From Neurospora intermedia (taxonomy: Eukaryota; Ascomycota; Sordariomycetes; Sordariales; Sordariaceae), in contig BTPP01000005.1 of assembly GCA_037102815.1 (NCBI GenBank), positions 2,356,001 through 2,420,000 of the forward strand: a DNA stretch of 64,000 nt, given 5' to 3'. Shown piece after piece: positions 22,148-33,252 of the stretch (positions within the stretch are counted from its first letter, which is position 1; each line of letters begins with the position of its first letter). The notes beneath the pieces are model-generated. The model had not been told where the DNA came from. It ran no database searches and was given only the letters and a program-made list of their open reading frames with translations. The position numbers were made by a program, and so were the translations under genes.

Positions 22148-23564
22148 GTTGTCAACTACGTCAAGGAGGGCGGTTGACAGGCGGAAGAGACAGAACAGAG
22201 CAAGACGAGCCCAGGAGATGCTTGGGAAGACAACCGAAGGAACGGACTGGCGCGCCCATTTAAGGAAACTCGGAGAGGATTTTCAGGGGTACCATTTCCC
22301 AGCTCGTATCCACCATTCTACTTTGGGTTACCGTCACTGCCTAGGGTGTTTGGGTGTAAATCATGTTGACATGTGCTTCCCGGCGCAACAGTAGACTCGA
22401 TGCCCGGCACTAGGCCATGGTGAATGGTCCGTGGGATTACCTAGGGAGGTTGGAATTTCACGAGATGTAGTCATGACTCGACATGACATGACAGAGATTT
22501 GCGCCGGGATCGGGTAAAGGGAATGGATGGATGGAAAACCTGGAGATGCCTGGCAGTCGTCGGTATAAGGCAGCAAGAGCGAAGCATGGGTCTGGATATG
22601 TAGTAGTGTACCCGACCACTCATTCGGATCTTGGGATGCGCAGACATCATTTCCGTTGGCTCCACGACAGTTACACTAGAGACCTGGGGAAAACGAGGAT
22701 ACGAGGCTTCAGCCACAGCCTGGCGGGTCGGCGCCACAAGTGACGGGATTGAAGGGTGGAAGTTCGGGCGGGTACTGCCGCAATGGCATCCATCCCATGT
22801 CAATTTGTGGCGGCAGGCACCCACTAAATGATGGGGATCCTCATAACAAGCGAATGGATGTACTCACTGAAACCCCACTGATTCACCAACACGCGCAGCT
22901 GGAGGCTAACCACGTCATCAGCGCATCCGGTTACACACACTCAGAGTGAGTGAGTGATACAAGGCAGAAGAGCAACACTGAGCACTCGACCTAGCTCACG
23001 TCCAGTCCCCTCTCGCAACCACGTGTAGTGTAGTGTAATTAGACTTTTGCGCCCGTGTACACTACTTGTCGTATACTATTTCTCGATCTCACATCCATGA
23101 ACAAGAACCTAAACTTGCTTTCTCCACACCATGTCTCGGATCGCGGACTGTTTCTCCCACCAGACTTGGAGCCCGAGCTTATTCCACTTCCAGTTGGTCT
23201 GAAGGTCACGGTCACGGTCCCTGTAGGTCATGGGCCTGCTCACTTCTTCTCTTCTCTTCTCTAACTACACTAGTGTCCTCTTTCGCAATAACCTCGACTG
23301 GCACTTACATATACACTAGACATACTGATTAGGCCGGACAGTCCGTCTGAGCACAAGCGCGTGCGTAGTGTGTGGTAGGTAGCTACTCTTCTTGTTCACT
23401 AGACATTGCCGTTGGCTTTGTGGACCATCGCGCGGTATACTATGTACATAAGTGGCTGACGTCAGGTACCTGCATAGCAACTCGATCGTCGATCAGTGCG
23501 CTTCCTCGCCGCGTCCGTCGCCCTCGAGTCTTGTCACCGCCCGCTTCAAAAGGGCAATCAAACC
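22148..23564. other. Divergent intergenic region
   Basis: Promoter region for the membrane protein (-) and the DDHD lipase (+). A hydrophobic in-frame stretch lies directly upstream of 22147 on the minus strand and is discussed as a finding. There is no other supported gene. Confidence 0.45.
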
Positions 23565-26500
23565 ATGTCCAACACGGCCGAGACCCATCATACCTTCGGC
23601 CCCTCCTGCCGACTAGCGCCCATCACCGAACCCGAACCCATCGATGGGCTCGAGGGCATCCCGCCTATCAACGCCCAGTTCTTCTACTCGTCCACCATCC
23701 CCATCGATGACCCCTTGTCTGCTGCCACAACTGTTGGCTCCTCCGATGCGAAAGCAGCAAACCTGCCACTGCGACCCTTCTCCCCTGGAGACAACAGAGA
23801 TCTAGAGCGGGCGTGGCTGGGCTTCTCCTCTGACAGGGACAGGAGGAATCACCGACACGCTCAAAGAAACCGAAGTCCGAGTCCGTCTCTCTCAAAGGAA
23901 AATGCCGAGAAACTTGCCGCTATCGTGGCCCTCCTGGCTGCTAAGCACAAGGACAAGCATGATCGGGAGGGCCATTCCGCTTTCTCGGCCCTGGCCACCA
24001 CCGAAAATGAGCATGATCACAGCGTCCCAGTATGTTGCGCCGAGCTCTCGATCGATGCTGACGCAGAGTTAAGAAAGGAGTTTTGCGCCGTTACCAGACG
24101 TCGCCAGCCTACCCTCGACCACGACCGCCTTCTCCAGGAGGTCATGGCCCAGTTGACGCGCTTGTGGGCAAATCCAGATACCTCGCAAGAGTCCTCGGCA
24201 TTTAGGCCCTCAAGCCTTCCGCTTGGCACTAGCCCTCTTCAAAGACTTTCTGGCTCTTTAGAGGTAAAGCCTTCCTCCCTCAACGATAACCAACTTCCTC
24301 TTTCAAGTGTTGGCAAGATGATTCCAAGACCCCCGGTCGTGGATGCTGGAATATCAGGCAAGCCGTTCGTTCGCGTCGAATCACTCAGCCGGTCAGTCGG
24401 GGCTACACCAGAAGACAAGCCGTCCAGAGAACCATCCATACGTGGCCTTCCATCTCGCTTAGGAGGGAATGACAGCCGAGCGGCCAAGCGCATCGTCAAA
24501 GAGGCCATCCGTCAGGCGGAAGATTCGGTCGAGGTGCCTGTTGGTATCTCGAGACTGCACATGGTTTCGCTGCCAGTTCTTCAGATGAAGCCGATATACT
24601 GGTCGCCTGTCAATGACATATCCACGGTGCAACGCGCTACGTGGTTCTATAGGTAGGCATTGGCGCTCCGTACAACCCTTCTGAGTCGACTGCTAACACT
24701 GATTCTCAGAGACACCATGACCCCCGTCAAGCCTGCTGTCGCTAACCAGCTAGAAGCCGGCTATCGAGAGTTACGGGTATGGGGACAAACCTGGAAGGAC
24801 GAACTGAAGTCTGCATTAGATGTAGGTGCGCTAGGCGAAGAAAAGGTGTCGCACCCTTTGTGGCCAGAAATTCCGGACAAGCGCCCCAAAGTCAAGGACG
24901 ACATGCCTCCCGAGCCGCCAATATCGAGCGATCCGTTTTGCGCCGCCAGATGTTTCCGTGGAGAAGCCGCAGCTGAAGGGACACTCGAGCATGTGCATCC
25001 CGATCAAGAACTGCCGCCGCCACCACCCGAACCCTATGCCAACTTTCATGTCATCTACAAGGACAAGTCCGCTGCATTCTTGCTAAGACCCAGCCAAAAA
25101 CCTAGTGCATATCATGGAAGACGGCCGCTCCAAAAGATCATGAGAGGTATTACTGTGGGAATCCCCGTGGTGCGCGGTTTCGACCAGGCCATCTGGGACA
25201 AAGTACACCAAAAGAAGGGCACCTCGGCAAATAAAGCGCCTAGACGCAATACGCCACGGCAGACGAATGTTTCGGGTGATGGTTGCCCAGCATGTCAAAT
25301 GGAGCAGGATCGCGGCCAAGTGACCGATCTTCTTTTGATTGCGCACGGCATCGGTCAAAAGTTTGCCGAGCGAGTTGAAAGTTTCCATTTCACGCATGCC
25401 GTCAATGCCTTTCGAAGAGCCGTCAATATCGAGTTGGAAAATCCAATGATAAAGCCGGTGCTCCGGCCTGACCAGAATGGTATCATGGTGCTGCCTGTGA
25501 ATTGGCGTCATCTGCTCAGCTTTGAAGATGGCGGTCCCAGCAAGGAAGAAGACGCGTCCGCATATACTCCTGACGGTTTCGGGCTGAAGGACATTGAACC
25601 TAACACAATCCCTGCCGTACGCAGCATGATCTCAGACGTCATGTTCGACATTCCTTTTTACATGTCTCACCACAAGCCAAAAATGATTGCCGCCCTTGTA
25701 GGCGAAGCAAATCGCGTGTACCGGCTATGGTGCAAGAACAACCCCGGCTTCGCCGACAAGGGCCGCGTCCACCTCATTGGGCACTCGCTCGGCAGCGCCA
25801 TGGCCGTCGAGATCCTCTCCAAGCAGCCGACCAGCGTTCCCCGGCCCTTAGATCTATCCGGAACACAGCCGGAAACCCGCCACTTCGAGTTCGACACCAC
25901 CAACCTCTTTCTCCTCGGCAGCCCTGCCGCCTTTTTCCTTCTTCTAGAAAGAGGTAGCCTCGTTCCCCGCCGCGGCCGCCTCAAGCCCGGCGCAGACGCA
26001 GCCGACACGCTCAACAAGGACATAGTCGGCGACCTCGGCCGCTTCGGCTGCATCGCCGTCGACAACATCTACAACATTCTCGCCAAGGAGGACCCCATCG
26101 CCTACCTGCTAAACGGGACCATCGATCCCGTTTATGCTTCCAGCCTCAAGACCGCTTACGTGCCCACCTTCACCACCTCCTTCTTCAAATCCGTCTCCGA
26201 CTCCCTCCGCGGTTTAGCTGGTTTGTCAACCTCCGCCTCCGCACCCACATCCAACTCTTCCAATCCGTCTGATCCGTCGAATCAATCAACCGATCCCACC
26301 GGACACCAATCCCAAATGCTGTCAACCTCCAAACCCCCCACCTTTCTGCGCCTCCCCTCGCAGCTCGAATTGGAAGTGCATGATTTCTCCCGGGAAGAGG
26401 TCGCCGAGAAGAAGGCATTTTTACTAAATGACAACGGCCAAATCGATTACTATTTGAGATCGGGAGGGGGCCCGCTAGAGATCCAGTACCTGAATATGTT

Positions 26501-26648
26501 GAGCGCGCACACGAGCTACTGGAACAATCTGGACTTGATACGGTTTTTGTGTATTGAAATTGGTAGGAGACCAGGCAGGGAGAACAGTTTGGGGGTGTTG
26601 CGGGCGGATAAGATTGTTCGGTTGCGGAAGGGGGAGAGGATGGGATAG
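23565..26648 (+). CDS. DDHD-domain phospholipase (PA-preferring PLA1 / yeast Ddl1 family)
   Basis: Exons are 23565-24652 and 24710-26648, giving 1008 residues. The join reads TWFYR-DTMTPV, and the intron has a CTAAC branch site. The N-terminal 330 residues are Ser/Pro-rich and probably disordered. A conserved entry block follows (PIYWSPVNDISTVQRATWFY near 345). The lipase motif GHSLG sits near residue 719 in VHLIGHSLGSAMAVEI. The DDHD domain runs from about 765 to the end and includes FLLGSPAAFFLLL, the Asp-rich DNIYNILAKEDPIAYLLN, and IDYYLRSGGG with the His of SAHTSYW. Family enzymes release fatty acid from phosphatidic acid and other phospholipids on mitochondrial or secretory membranes. 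All expected parts are present. Confidence 0.93.
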
Positions 26649-27148
26649 TTCCTCGTGGAGGATTCGTATGTGTGTGATGAAGAATGAGGTTATGACGGGA
26701 ATGAACGACTTTGATTTTGACTTAGCATACGGATGGGCTTTTTGGTATTTTCTTTTCTTTTCTATATAGTGTTTGCATTGCGTTGCATTCGTTTGTTCTT
26801 GTTTGGGGAGGATAGACTGTCTGGCTTTGAGCATGCCGAAAACGAAAGACGGGAGGGAGGCTCATGTTGTTCTGAACTGACTGCTCTAGGTAGCAGTTAG
26901 TCATCATTTAGCTTTTTTTTTTTTTTTGGCTTGATACCCTTGATGATGAAACGAGTTTTCTTTTTCTTTTATAGCTAGCTTTTATATACAGCATGGGCCA
27001 AAGATAGACATGTTCGAGCCTCATGCGTCAACACACACACACAAGTTGCTTCTGTCATCAACAGACGTTTTGCCCAAGTTGCGCCCGTGAAGCCTTTCTG
27101 GGACGAGAAACAAAGCATTGATAAGTAGTAGCTTTGCGTCAAATAAGT
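26649..27148. other. 3' flank of the DDHD lipase gene
   Basis: AT-rich with T-runs (near 26912 and 26960) and a short CA microsatellite near 27031. No gene. Confidence 0.45.
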
Positions 27149-27218
27149 ACATACGACCATACCCAGTGGAAAACTCGGGATCCCGTCCGCTCTCCTATAG
27201 ATAAGCCACACAGTGAGG
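27149..27218 (+). pseudogene. 5S rRNA fragment, 5' portion
   Basis: The first 60-70 bases match the intact 5S genes at 41124 and 46083 almost exactly (acatacgaccatacccagtgg onward, to the ATAAGCC block). The match then stops, so the box C half of the internal promoter is missing. It is a truncated, presumably silent copy. Confidence 0.85.
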
Positions 27219-27316
27219 GGAGGCATTACGGTGAGTAGGGAGGCGGGCGCTAAGAAGATAAATAAATACCTTATAGTTAGGCGGATTACGAAAAAAAAAA
27301 GTTGACCATCCTAACA
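27219..27316 (+). repeat. 5S-associated repeat unit, copy 1
   Basis: About 97 bases (gaggcattacggtgagtag to gaccatcctaa) that recur in inverted orientation at 29249-29354, with an internal A-run near the right end. It is joined directly to the 5S fragment. The family is unknown to me. Confidence 0.75.
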
Positions 27317-28055
27317 CTGCACTAACAAAGATTGCACTCGGTCAGTAAACGAGTCGATTGTTTTGAGCTGTAGTGTAGGTAGTACGGAATGGCAGTAAGA
27401 ATTGGCTGGATCCAGCCGTCTACCTACTTAATTAGTCGAATCGACGATTTGGGAGAAAGAAGTGCAGATGGTTCGTTGCAGGTGGGCTGCACTCAGCAAC
27501 TTGCATAATATTGACCAGGCAAATCTACCTAACGAACGCTCCGTAGGTAGTTTGGTAAGGCAGTAGGTTTGCTTACTATGATCCGAATCCTATAAACTTG
27601 AATATCCTTTTGAATTTTCATAGCGGTACTGGATGCGCTCCTAGATTGTTGTATTGACTTTGCTTACTGAGATATTGCTTTTGAGCTGAGGTTCTTACTG
27701 AGATATTGCTTTAGAGCTGAGATCAGATGTGACTGAGGGAAACATGAATAGAGCTGGTGATGGAAAGGTGACCGAGCTCCTTGAGTCTCTTTGGATGTCC
27801 CTGTAATTGGGAAGTACTTGGGAATGTTTACGATGGCTTCAATCGGTTCATCCCGCAGCCTAAAAGAACAGTTGGGGGCAACGGAGACACCTCGGATGGC
27901 TCCATTCCGTCTATAAAGACGCTCCATTCCCATCTCAAACTTGCTCGTCTTTCATTTTCACCATCCAGCCAGCTCTTCAAGCCTTCGGCACTTTCTCATC
28001 TTTTCAAACTACCTCATACCTGCTCATAAATTTATCTATCTTAACCACCGCAAAC
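27317..28055. other. Intergenic region upstream of the secreted-protein gene
   Basis: Contains a short direct repeat near 27664-27720 (actgagatattgctttgagctgag given twice with small differences). A TATA-less, pyrimidine-rich leader precedes the ATG at 28056. No other gene. Confidence 0.45.
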
Positions 28056-28802
28056 ATGCAGCTCGCCTCCGTCCTCGCTACCCTCGCGGCGCTCAAGGCC
28101 GTCGCCGCCCTCCCTTCCGCTTCTACCGAAGTCGTCGCAAAGGTCGTCACAGGCGCCAGCGTCACCGCAGACGAGATCCCCGACGCCATGAAGTTCAACC
28201 CTGCCAACGCCACTATTGACGCCACGGCTTTTGCCTCCCGCACTCCCCTCGACAAGCGTGCTTCGCTCGGTGTCTATCTCTGCAAGGATGCTCCGTTTGT
28301 GGCTAGCACTTGCCAGCATATCTTCAGCAACCCTAATGAGTGCAGTATGTGGTCCTTTCGTCTTTGGCAAAGGTTAAGTAAGGCTAATAATGGGGCGATT
28401 TCTCACCTTGCCACTACCTAAACAGTTGCTCTCGACGGTTATCTCGCCGGTCAAGTCTCCAGCGTTGGGCCTGATCAGGGCGCTTACTGCCGCTTTTTCT
28501 TGTATGCTCCCCTTTCCTTTCCTTTCCTTTCCTTTCCTTATTCGTCCTCGTGCCGTCTCCCTGCGATGCGATGCCGGTGTAAGCACATCATGATCTCTTG
28601 AACTTCTTCCAAACTGACATCGATCGATCTCTTTTTTTTCCACTGCAGCGACTCCAGCTGCCCCTCCAACAACGACGACAACGGCTGTCGCCACTTGGAC
28701 GCCGTGTCCCCCGGCCGCTCCGACCTGAACACGGCCAGCAACAACGTCTGTGGCGTCAGCTCCAACGACAAGATCAGGAGCTACAGGTGCTGGAACAACT
28801 AA
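28056..28802 (+). CDS. Small cysteine-rich secreted protein with Kex2 site, three exons
   Basis: Exons are 28056-28344, 28426-28501 and 28649-28802, giving 172 residues. It has a signal peptide (MQLASVLATLAALKAVAALP). A pro-region ends in a Lys-Arg site (TPLDKR at about 63-68), and a mature domain of about 104 residues follows. The mature part has eight Cys (LCKDA, STC, NEC, AYC, SSC, NGC, NVC, RCW), enough for four disulphides. The GVYLCKDAPF...GYLAGQVSSVGPDQGAYCRFF pattern resembles the fungal beta/gamma-crystallin-like secreted proteins, but I am not certain of the family. Codon phases agree at both introns. Intron 2 holds a CCTTT microsatellite. Such proteins may be antimicrobial, wall-active or effector-like, and nothing here decides between these. 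5S-derived relics lie on both sides. Confidence 0.85.
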
Positions 28803-29248
28803 ACTAGGTACCTACCTTAGTCGCGAATGTACTCGACTCAGCTTGACCAAAGTGATGAGGGTCCGAGTCCTTGGTGATGAGTGGTTTGTTTGTTTGTTTT
28901 TTGTACCTTGACAGTTCAATTCTGAAACTGTCACGATGCAGACTAGGTGGAGAGTGTTGGAGTTGCAGTGGGAAGAGGAAGAGGGGCGGCGATGGATGCT
29001 GGGTTTGGAAGGTTGAACGGGAAGGAGCAATTAGTAACTCTGAAGGAAAAAGACGGCAAGACCGATCGATGTAGTGTGTTATAAACCGTTTTTCAACAAG
29101 CGGATAGTAAGAGTGAGAGATTTCCTTACCACGCTCTCATTTGAATATATATGTAATTGGGCCGAGGAGTGCGAAGAACCAATTAGGAATGTTTGGTCTT
29201 CAGACTGAGTGCAATCTTAGTGTTACCCGTGTAAAAGAAATAGCCGCA
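28803..29248. other. 3' flank of the secreted-protein gene
   Basis: No gene recognised; includes a short TTTG run near 28885. Confidence 0.45.
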
Positions 29249-29354
29249 GTGTTAGGAATTTAGGATGGTCAAATTTTTTTCTTCGTAATCCGCCCAATTA
29301 TAAAGTATTTGTCTTCTCAGCGCCGCCTCCCTAAGTACTCACCGTAATGTCTCC
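29249..29354 (-). repeat. 5S-associated repeat unit, copy 2 (inverted)
   Basis: The reverse complement matches copy 1 at 27219-27316 over nearly its whole length, including CATTACGGTGAGTA, GGCGGATTACGA, the A-rich stretch and GACCATCCTAA. Differences are mostly transitions plus a few short indels. Confidence 0.75.
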
Positions 29355-29411
29355 GTCCGAACAATATAGATATGGGAAGTAGTAGTTCAGTTTTTTGACC
29401 CTACTACGTGA

Positions 29412-29533
29412 TTAAAAGACCCGTCTCCTGTCCTTCCCACTCGCTCCTATACACAAGCTTCATTAGCGAGGGCCAGACTAGTATAGTAGTTGGGTCGGTG
29501 ACGACCAGCGAATGAATCCATGGTGGTGTATGT
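29412..29533 (+). pseudogene. Diverged 5S rRNA pseudogene
   Basis: The 3' two thirds align with the intact 5S genes (gagggccagactag, then tagttgggtcggtgacgacc, and the terminal TGTATGT). There are small insertions, and the 5' part is heavily changed. A T-run follows, as after real 5S genes. The internal promoter is disturbed, so it is probably silent. Confidence 0.8.
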
Positions 29534-30626
29534 CTTCTTTTTTTTTCTTTTTTTCTTTCTCGAAATTTGTGCTTCTCTTTTTGCTCACATTTGTCCCCCC
29601 TTTGTTTTTTTTTTGTTTTTTTTTGTTTTTTTTTTCCTTTATGCTTTTGGGGGAGGGGCCGGCCTTGTTCTATGTTCACTTTTCTCTCTTATATTTAGAT
29701 AAGCAGCGAGCATCTCGTAGCGAGGTAGCCGTATAGTGTGGCACGGTTCATCGTAGGCGTGGTTTGTTCGGATATAAAATCACCGTCTTGATGAACAGAG
29801 AGGGATACAATAACCGCATTCAGACATGGTTCAGGTAGGATATCCTTTTCATTTTTGGTACAATATTCCTTCATTGATTGAACTATCCGAGAGTGTCTTG
29901 GAAATTCATTCATCCATCCATGACCGTGAATGCCCACCAGCTGGCTGGGACTCTCTGCTGACAAATTGAACTCCGATATGCCCATCCTTTGCGCGTTCAA
30001 CGCCCATAACGCCAACCTTTTTCCTTTCATTCTGTATCATCAACCATAATCGTGTCATCGTAATCTTTTCATGGCGTGTCTTTTACTGGCCGCAACAAGT
30101 TTCTTGAAGACAGTGTAAATGAAACAAACAACCTCTCATTATCGAGCTGGCTAGTGCCAGTAGTAGTAGTAAAATGCCGCATGACCGCTTAGTACCCTAA
30201 ACCAGTGTAGTAGCAAGCAATAATCCCGTCCATATGTCCATCCGTTTCCCCCAACGCCGCGCTTCTGCCGAAAGTATAATGCAATGGTATCGTAGGTAAA
30301 AGCCAAATTGGAAAAAGGGAAAGAACGCAGAGCTCCTGAAACCCAGCAAATGAGACGACCTGAGCACATGATCCGGTAGATATATGCACTCTGTGCGGAG
30401 ATCAGGACTTTCCCGGCTTTGTTGATCTTTCAATCTCCTGCCCCGTCCTGATAATCCGCAGTCCATCCATATGACCTTTCTTCCCAGCCTCTTTCATCGC
30501 GATGGCGTAAATGAAATTATGGGATCAACCCAAACGCCGTCGCTTTGGCACTGCTGTTCGAAAAGATCAGAGAATTGCCCCCAAATTAAAATCGCCTCTC
30601 AAAACAAATCATATAGTGAATTCACT
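29534..30626. other. Intergenic region with T-rich tract
   Basis: Long T-rich low-complexity sequence at 29537-29640. The rest is the 3' flank of the RING gene. No gene recognised. Confidence 0.45.
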
Positions 30627-32225
30627 TCAAGCACAATCCGTACCTTCACCACGCAGCCTCTCGGGACCATATGGTCTCCTTTGCCTTTCTGGAATCGCCG
30701 CAGCCACTTCGGCGCTCTGCTGTTCATCCTCATCCTCCGCCTCGTCAATGCCATGGCCGTCCCTGCCCGTGGGCTCATGATCCGCCACGTTCTTGCGCTT
30801 CTTGCTCTCGGGCGCCTCTTCGACCTCGACGGATCGCCGGCAGACAGGGCAAGTGTTGTGCACCTTCAGCCAGGGCGTCACGCACTCGCCGTGGAAGAAG
30901 TGGTTGCAGGGAAGAAGGGTAGCCTTGTCGCCGAGCGTCATTTCGTCGACGCAGATGACGCACTTGGCCTTGTTGTCCTGGAAGCCCTGGAGCATCTGCT
31001 CGTCAATGTCCTTGACTCGGAGCTTCTCAATGGCGGCTTGAGAGGCCGGAGGGGCGCCGCCTGGGTTCTGCGCGGCGTGCTGCTCGCGCAGCTGGGTGAT
31101 GATGCGGTCAAAGGCCTCTTGCGAGTAAACGCCGTCGTTAACAAAGTTGAGGTTGCCGAGAACGAGAGGACTGAGGGGGCTGAACATGGCGGACAAGATG
31201 GCGTTCATGAGACCAGCTGGTACGGGACCAGATCCAAGGGGGGATGATTGGCCTTGGGTGGCTGGCTGGGGACCTTGCTGGGGCTGTTGCTGCTGGGAGG
31301 CTTGTGCTTGTTCGTCATTGGATTGTGACTGTTGCTGCGCAGTGCCTTCGGTCTGGGTGGTGTTGCTCGAAGCATTGGATGCCGGAGCAGTGTGGGCATG
31401 AGGAGGCCTAGACGTAAAGAAGTGCAATCCAAAGAAGGTGATGGGGGATGGACCAGAAGCGGTAGAGCCGTGAGGAGTGGGACCATTGGTAGATGTGTTC
31501 GAAGCATCAGATTGCTGGTTATTAGGCTGCTCATTCGATTGCTCGGTAGATTGCGCCTGGCCATTTGGCTGTGAACCAGTTGGTTGCTGTTGAGATCGTG
31601 GGGTGAGAGGCTCGGAAATGACGGTGGTGAAGAAGGTCACAGGAGGGAAGATGAAGCGGATATCGAAGTGCTGGGTGTTGGTAGAGCGGGATCCAGATCG
31701 AGGGGCTTCGGTGTTGGAAGCATTGCTGGTGTGCTCCTGAGTGTCTCGGGTGTTGGTCTCATCTGAAGTCTGAGTGCTTCCGCTGGTTGTTGATGTGCCG
31801 TTGGCTTCGGTCTGCGGTCTCGCATCATTATGGTCGTTGCTCTCGTTGGCATTTTGGGTTTCTGTGTTGGAGGTTGGAACCTCTGTGGAGTGTTGAGACT
31901 CGGTCTCGGTGGCAGCAGCAGAATAGTCAGGTCGAGGCTCGTCCTCTACAGGCGCGTCTTCTACGGTAGCAGGCAAGGGCCGGCGGTGGAAATGGCGCGG
32001 GTCATTCTCAGGCGTGATCTGGCGATCCTGGGTTAGTAGCGTTGTCCTGGTATCCAGGGTTGTTGGCGAGGTCTGGTTGCTAACAATTTCCGTGGTTGCA
32101 TTGTTGCAGGCAGGGCACTCGAGGGTTTCGCCCTGGCGCTGCCACTGGTGATGGCAGGCGTGGCAGTACATTTGGTCTGGTGATGGAGTTGTGGGAGTAG
32201 ACTCGTTGCGTATCGAGTCAGCCAT
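30627..32225 (-). CDS. RING-H2 E3 ubiquitin ligase with N-terminal zinc ribbon
   Basis: 532 residues as an uninterrupted frame, or 510 if a 66-base in-frame intron at 32019-32084 is removed. An N-terminal CxxC...CxxC zinc ribbon (YCHACHHQW...LECPACNN, residues 20-42) is followed by a long Ser/Thr/Gln-rich disordered region. A C-terminal RING-H2 (CVICVDEMTLGDKATLLPC...HFFHGECVTPWL...CPVC, near residues 413-457) completes it. This two-part layout is that of the RNF115/RNF126 (BCA2-type) ligases, which ubiquitinate misfolded or sorted cargo proteins. All eight RING zinc ligands are visible. Substrates are unknown. The candidate intron has a GTTAGC donor, an ACTAAC branch site and a CCAG acceptor, and its removal gives TEI-ITPENDPRHFH, which reads like related proteins. 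Confidence 0.92.
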   Translation of the reverse strand: MADSIRNESTPTTPSPDQMYCHACHHQWQRQGETLECPACNNATTEIVSNQTSPTTLDTRTTLLTQDRQITPENDPRHFHRRPLPATVEDAPVEDEPRPDYSAAATETESQHSTEVPTSNTETQNANESNDHNDARPQTEANGTSTTSGSTQTSDETNTRDTQEHTSNASNTEAPRSGSRSTNTQHFDIRFIFPPVTFFTTVISEPLTPRSQQQPTGSQPNGQAQSTEQSNEQPNNQQSDASNTSTNGPTPHGSTASGPSPITFFGLHFFTSRPPHAHTAPASNASSNTTQTEGTAQQQSQSNDEQAQASQQQQPQQGPQPATQGQSSPLGSGPVPAGLMNAILSAMFSPLSPLVLGNLNFVNDGVYSQEAFDRIITQLREQHAAQNPGGAPPASQAAIEKLRVKDIDEQMLQGFQDNKAKCVICVDEMTLGDKATLLPCNHFFHGECVTPWLKVHNTCPVCRRSVEVEEAPESKKRKNVADHEPTGRDGHGIDEAEDEDEQQSAEVAAAIPERQRRPYGPERLRGEGTDCA

Positions 32226-33180
32226 GTTGGTGATACTCTGGCTGGCGTGGCAGTGAAATAATTCAGCTCTCGAATCCTAGCGGGTATATCGAGTCAAAGG
32301 AGTCAAGCAATAGGGCTCGGCGATGTGAAAAGTTTCATCAAAGGGAGTTGAGTGAGGAAATATTGTTCAGGGACCAGACGAGTTATTTGTCTGGAGATAT
32401 TCAAGCGGGATGTGGATTATGAGGAGTAGGTAGGGTGGAGTACAGTAGATGAAGAAGTTGAGGAAGTTGTAAAAGGGCAGGAATCAGATATCGAAGTCGA
32501 GATTGTGGATTTGTAAAATAGAAAGGAGCAAGACCGCCACTTCTGCACCACCAAAAGAGGTTTGATAACGAAGTGGAAGCTGCCCGCGTGGCCGTGACCC
32601 CTTCCGTGGTTCGGTTCTTAGACCGGATTGACGTTGCGTGACGCGATTCGGGGATATCGCTGACACATACTCGTAACCGACAGGAATGGCCGTCGACAGC
32701 GCGGTTTCCAGCACTTGTTGCTGTCAGCGAGCTCTCTTCTAGAAACTGCGATTGTCGGCCGCCCCTTTCGAAACGGTGCTATGGAGGTCATCCTTGGCCA
32801 ATCACAGTGTACCACCAGCCACAATCAAGCGGCGTTTACACCGTAGGTTGGACCCTTTGTGGCTGCTGCTGCTGAATAATTGGCGCTTTCGGACCTGTTC
32901 GGCAACTAAGCGGTCCAACCGGTTATCCGGGACGGCTGGGAATCATCCAAACTCCAAACCGCACCTGCAGATCACCGGACGCATTTCGTCATAGCGCTTC
33001 CCGGGGTATTGATTGTGGTCCCTTTGATTCATGTTGTCATCCCGACCCAAATCAGTTCTTTGACAGCACAGCAAGCTTCACGAGGTGCGACCAAAAGAGG
33101 AAAAAACTTCGACCAGTGGCGGCGCACGTGTGCAAATGTCTACACTTAGCTTCTGTACTTAGTACTGTCTATCAACAAAG
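32226..33180. other. Intergenic region upstream of the RING gene and tRNA-Glu
   Basis: No supported protein gene. It holds the RING gene promoter and the upstream side of the tRNA. Confidence 0.45.
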
Positions 33181-33252
33181 TCCGGTATAGTGTAACGGTT
33201 AACATATCGCGTTTTCACCGCGAAGCTCGGGGTTCGATTCCCCGTACCGGAG
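33181..33252 (+). tRNA. tRNA-Glu (anticodon TTC)
   Basis: A 72-base cloverleaf without intron. The acceptor stem TCCGGTA pairs with TACCGGA (33181-33187 with 33245-33251) and G is the discriminator base. The anticodon loop TTTTCAC sits between GCG and CGC arms, giving anticodon TTC. The T arm is GGGGTTCGATTCCCC. A T-rich terminator (ttctttttt) follows directly. Confidence 0.95.
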
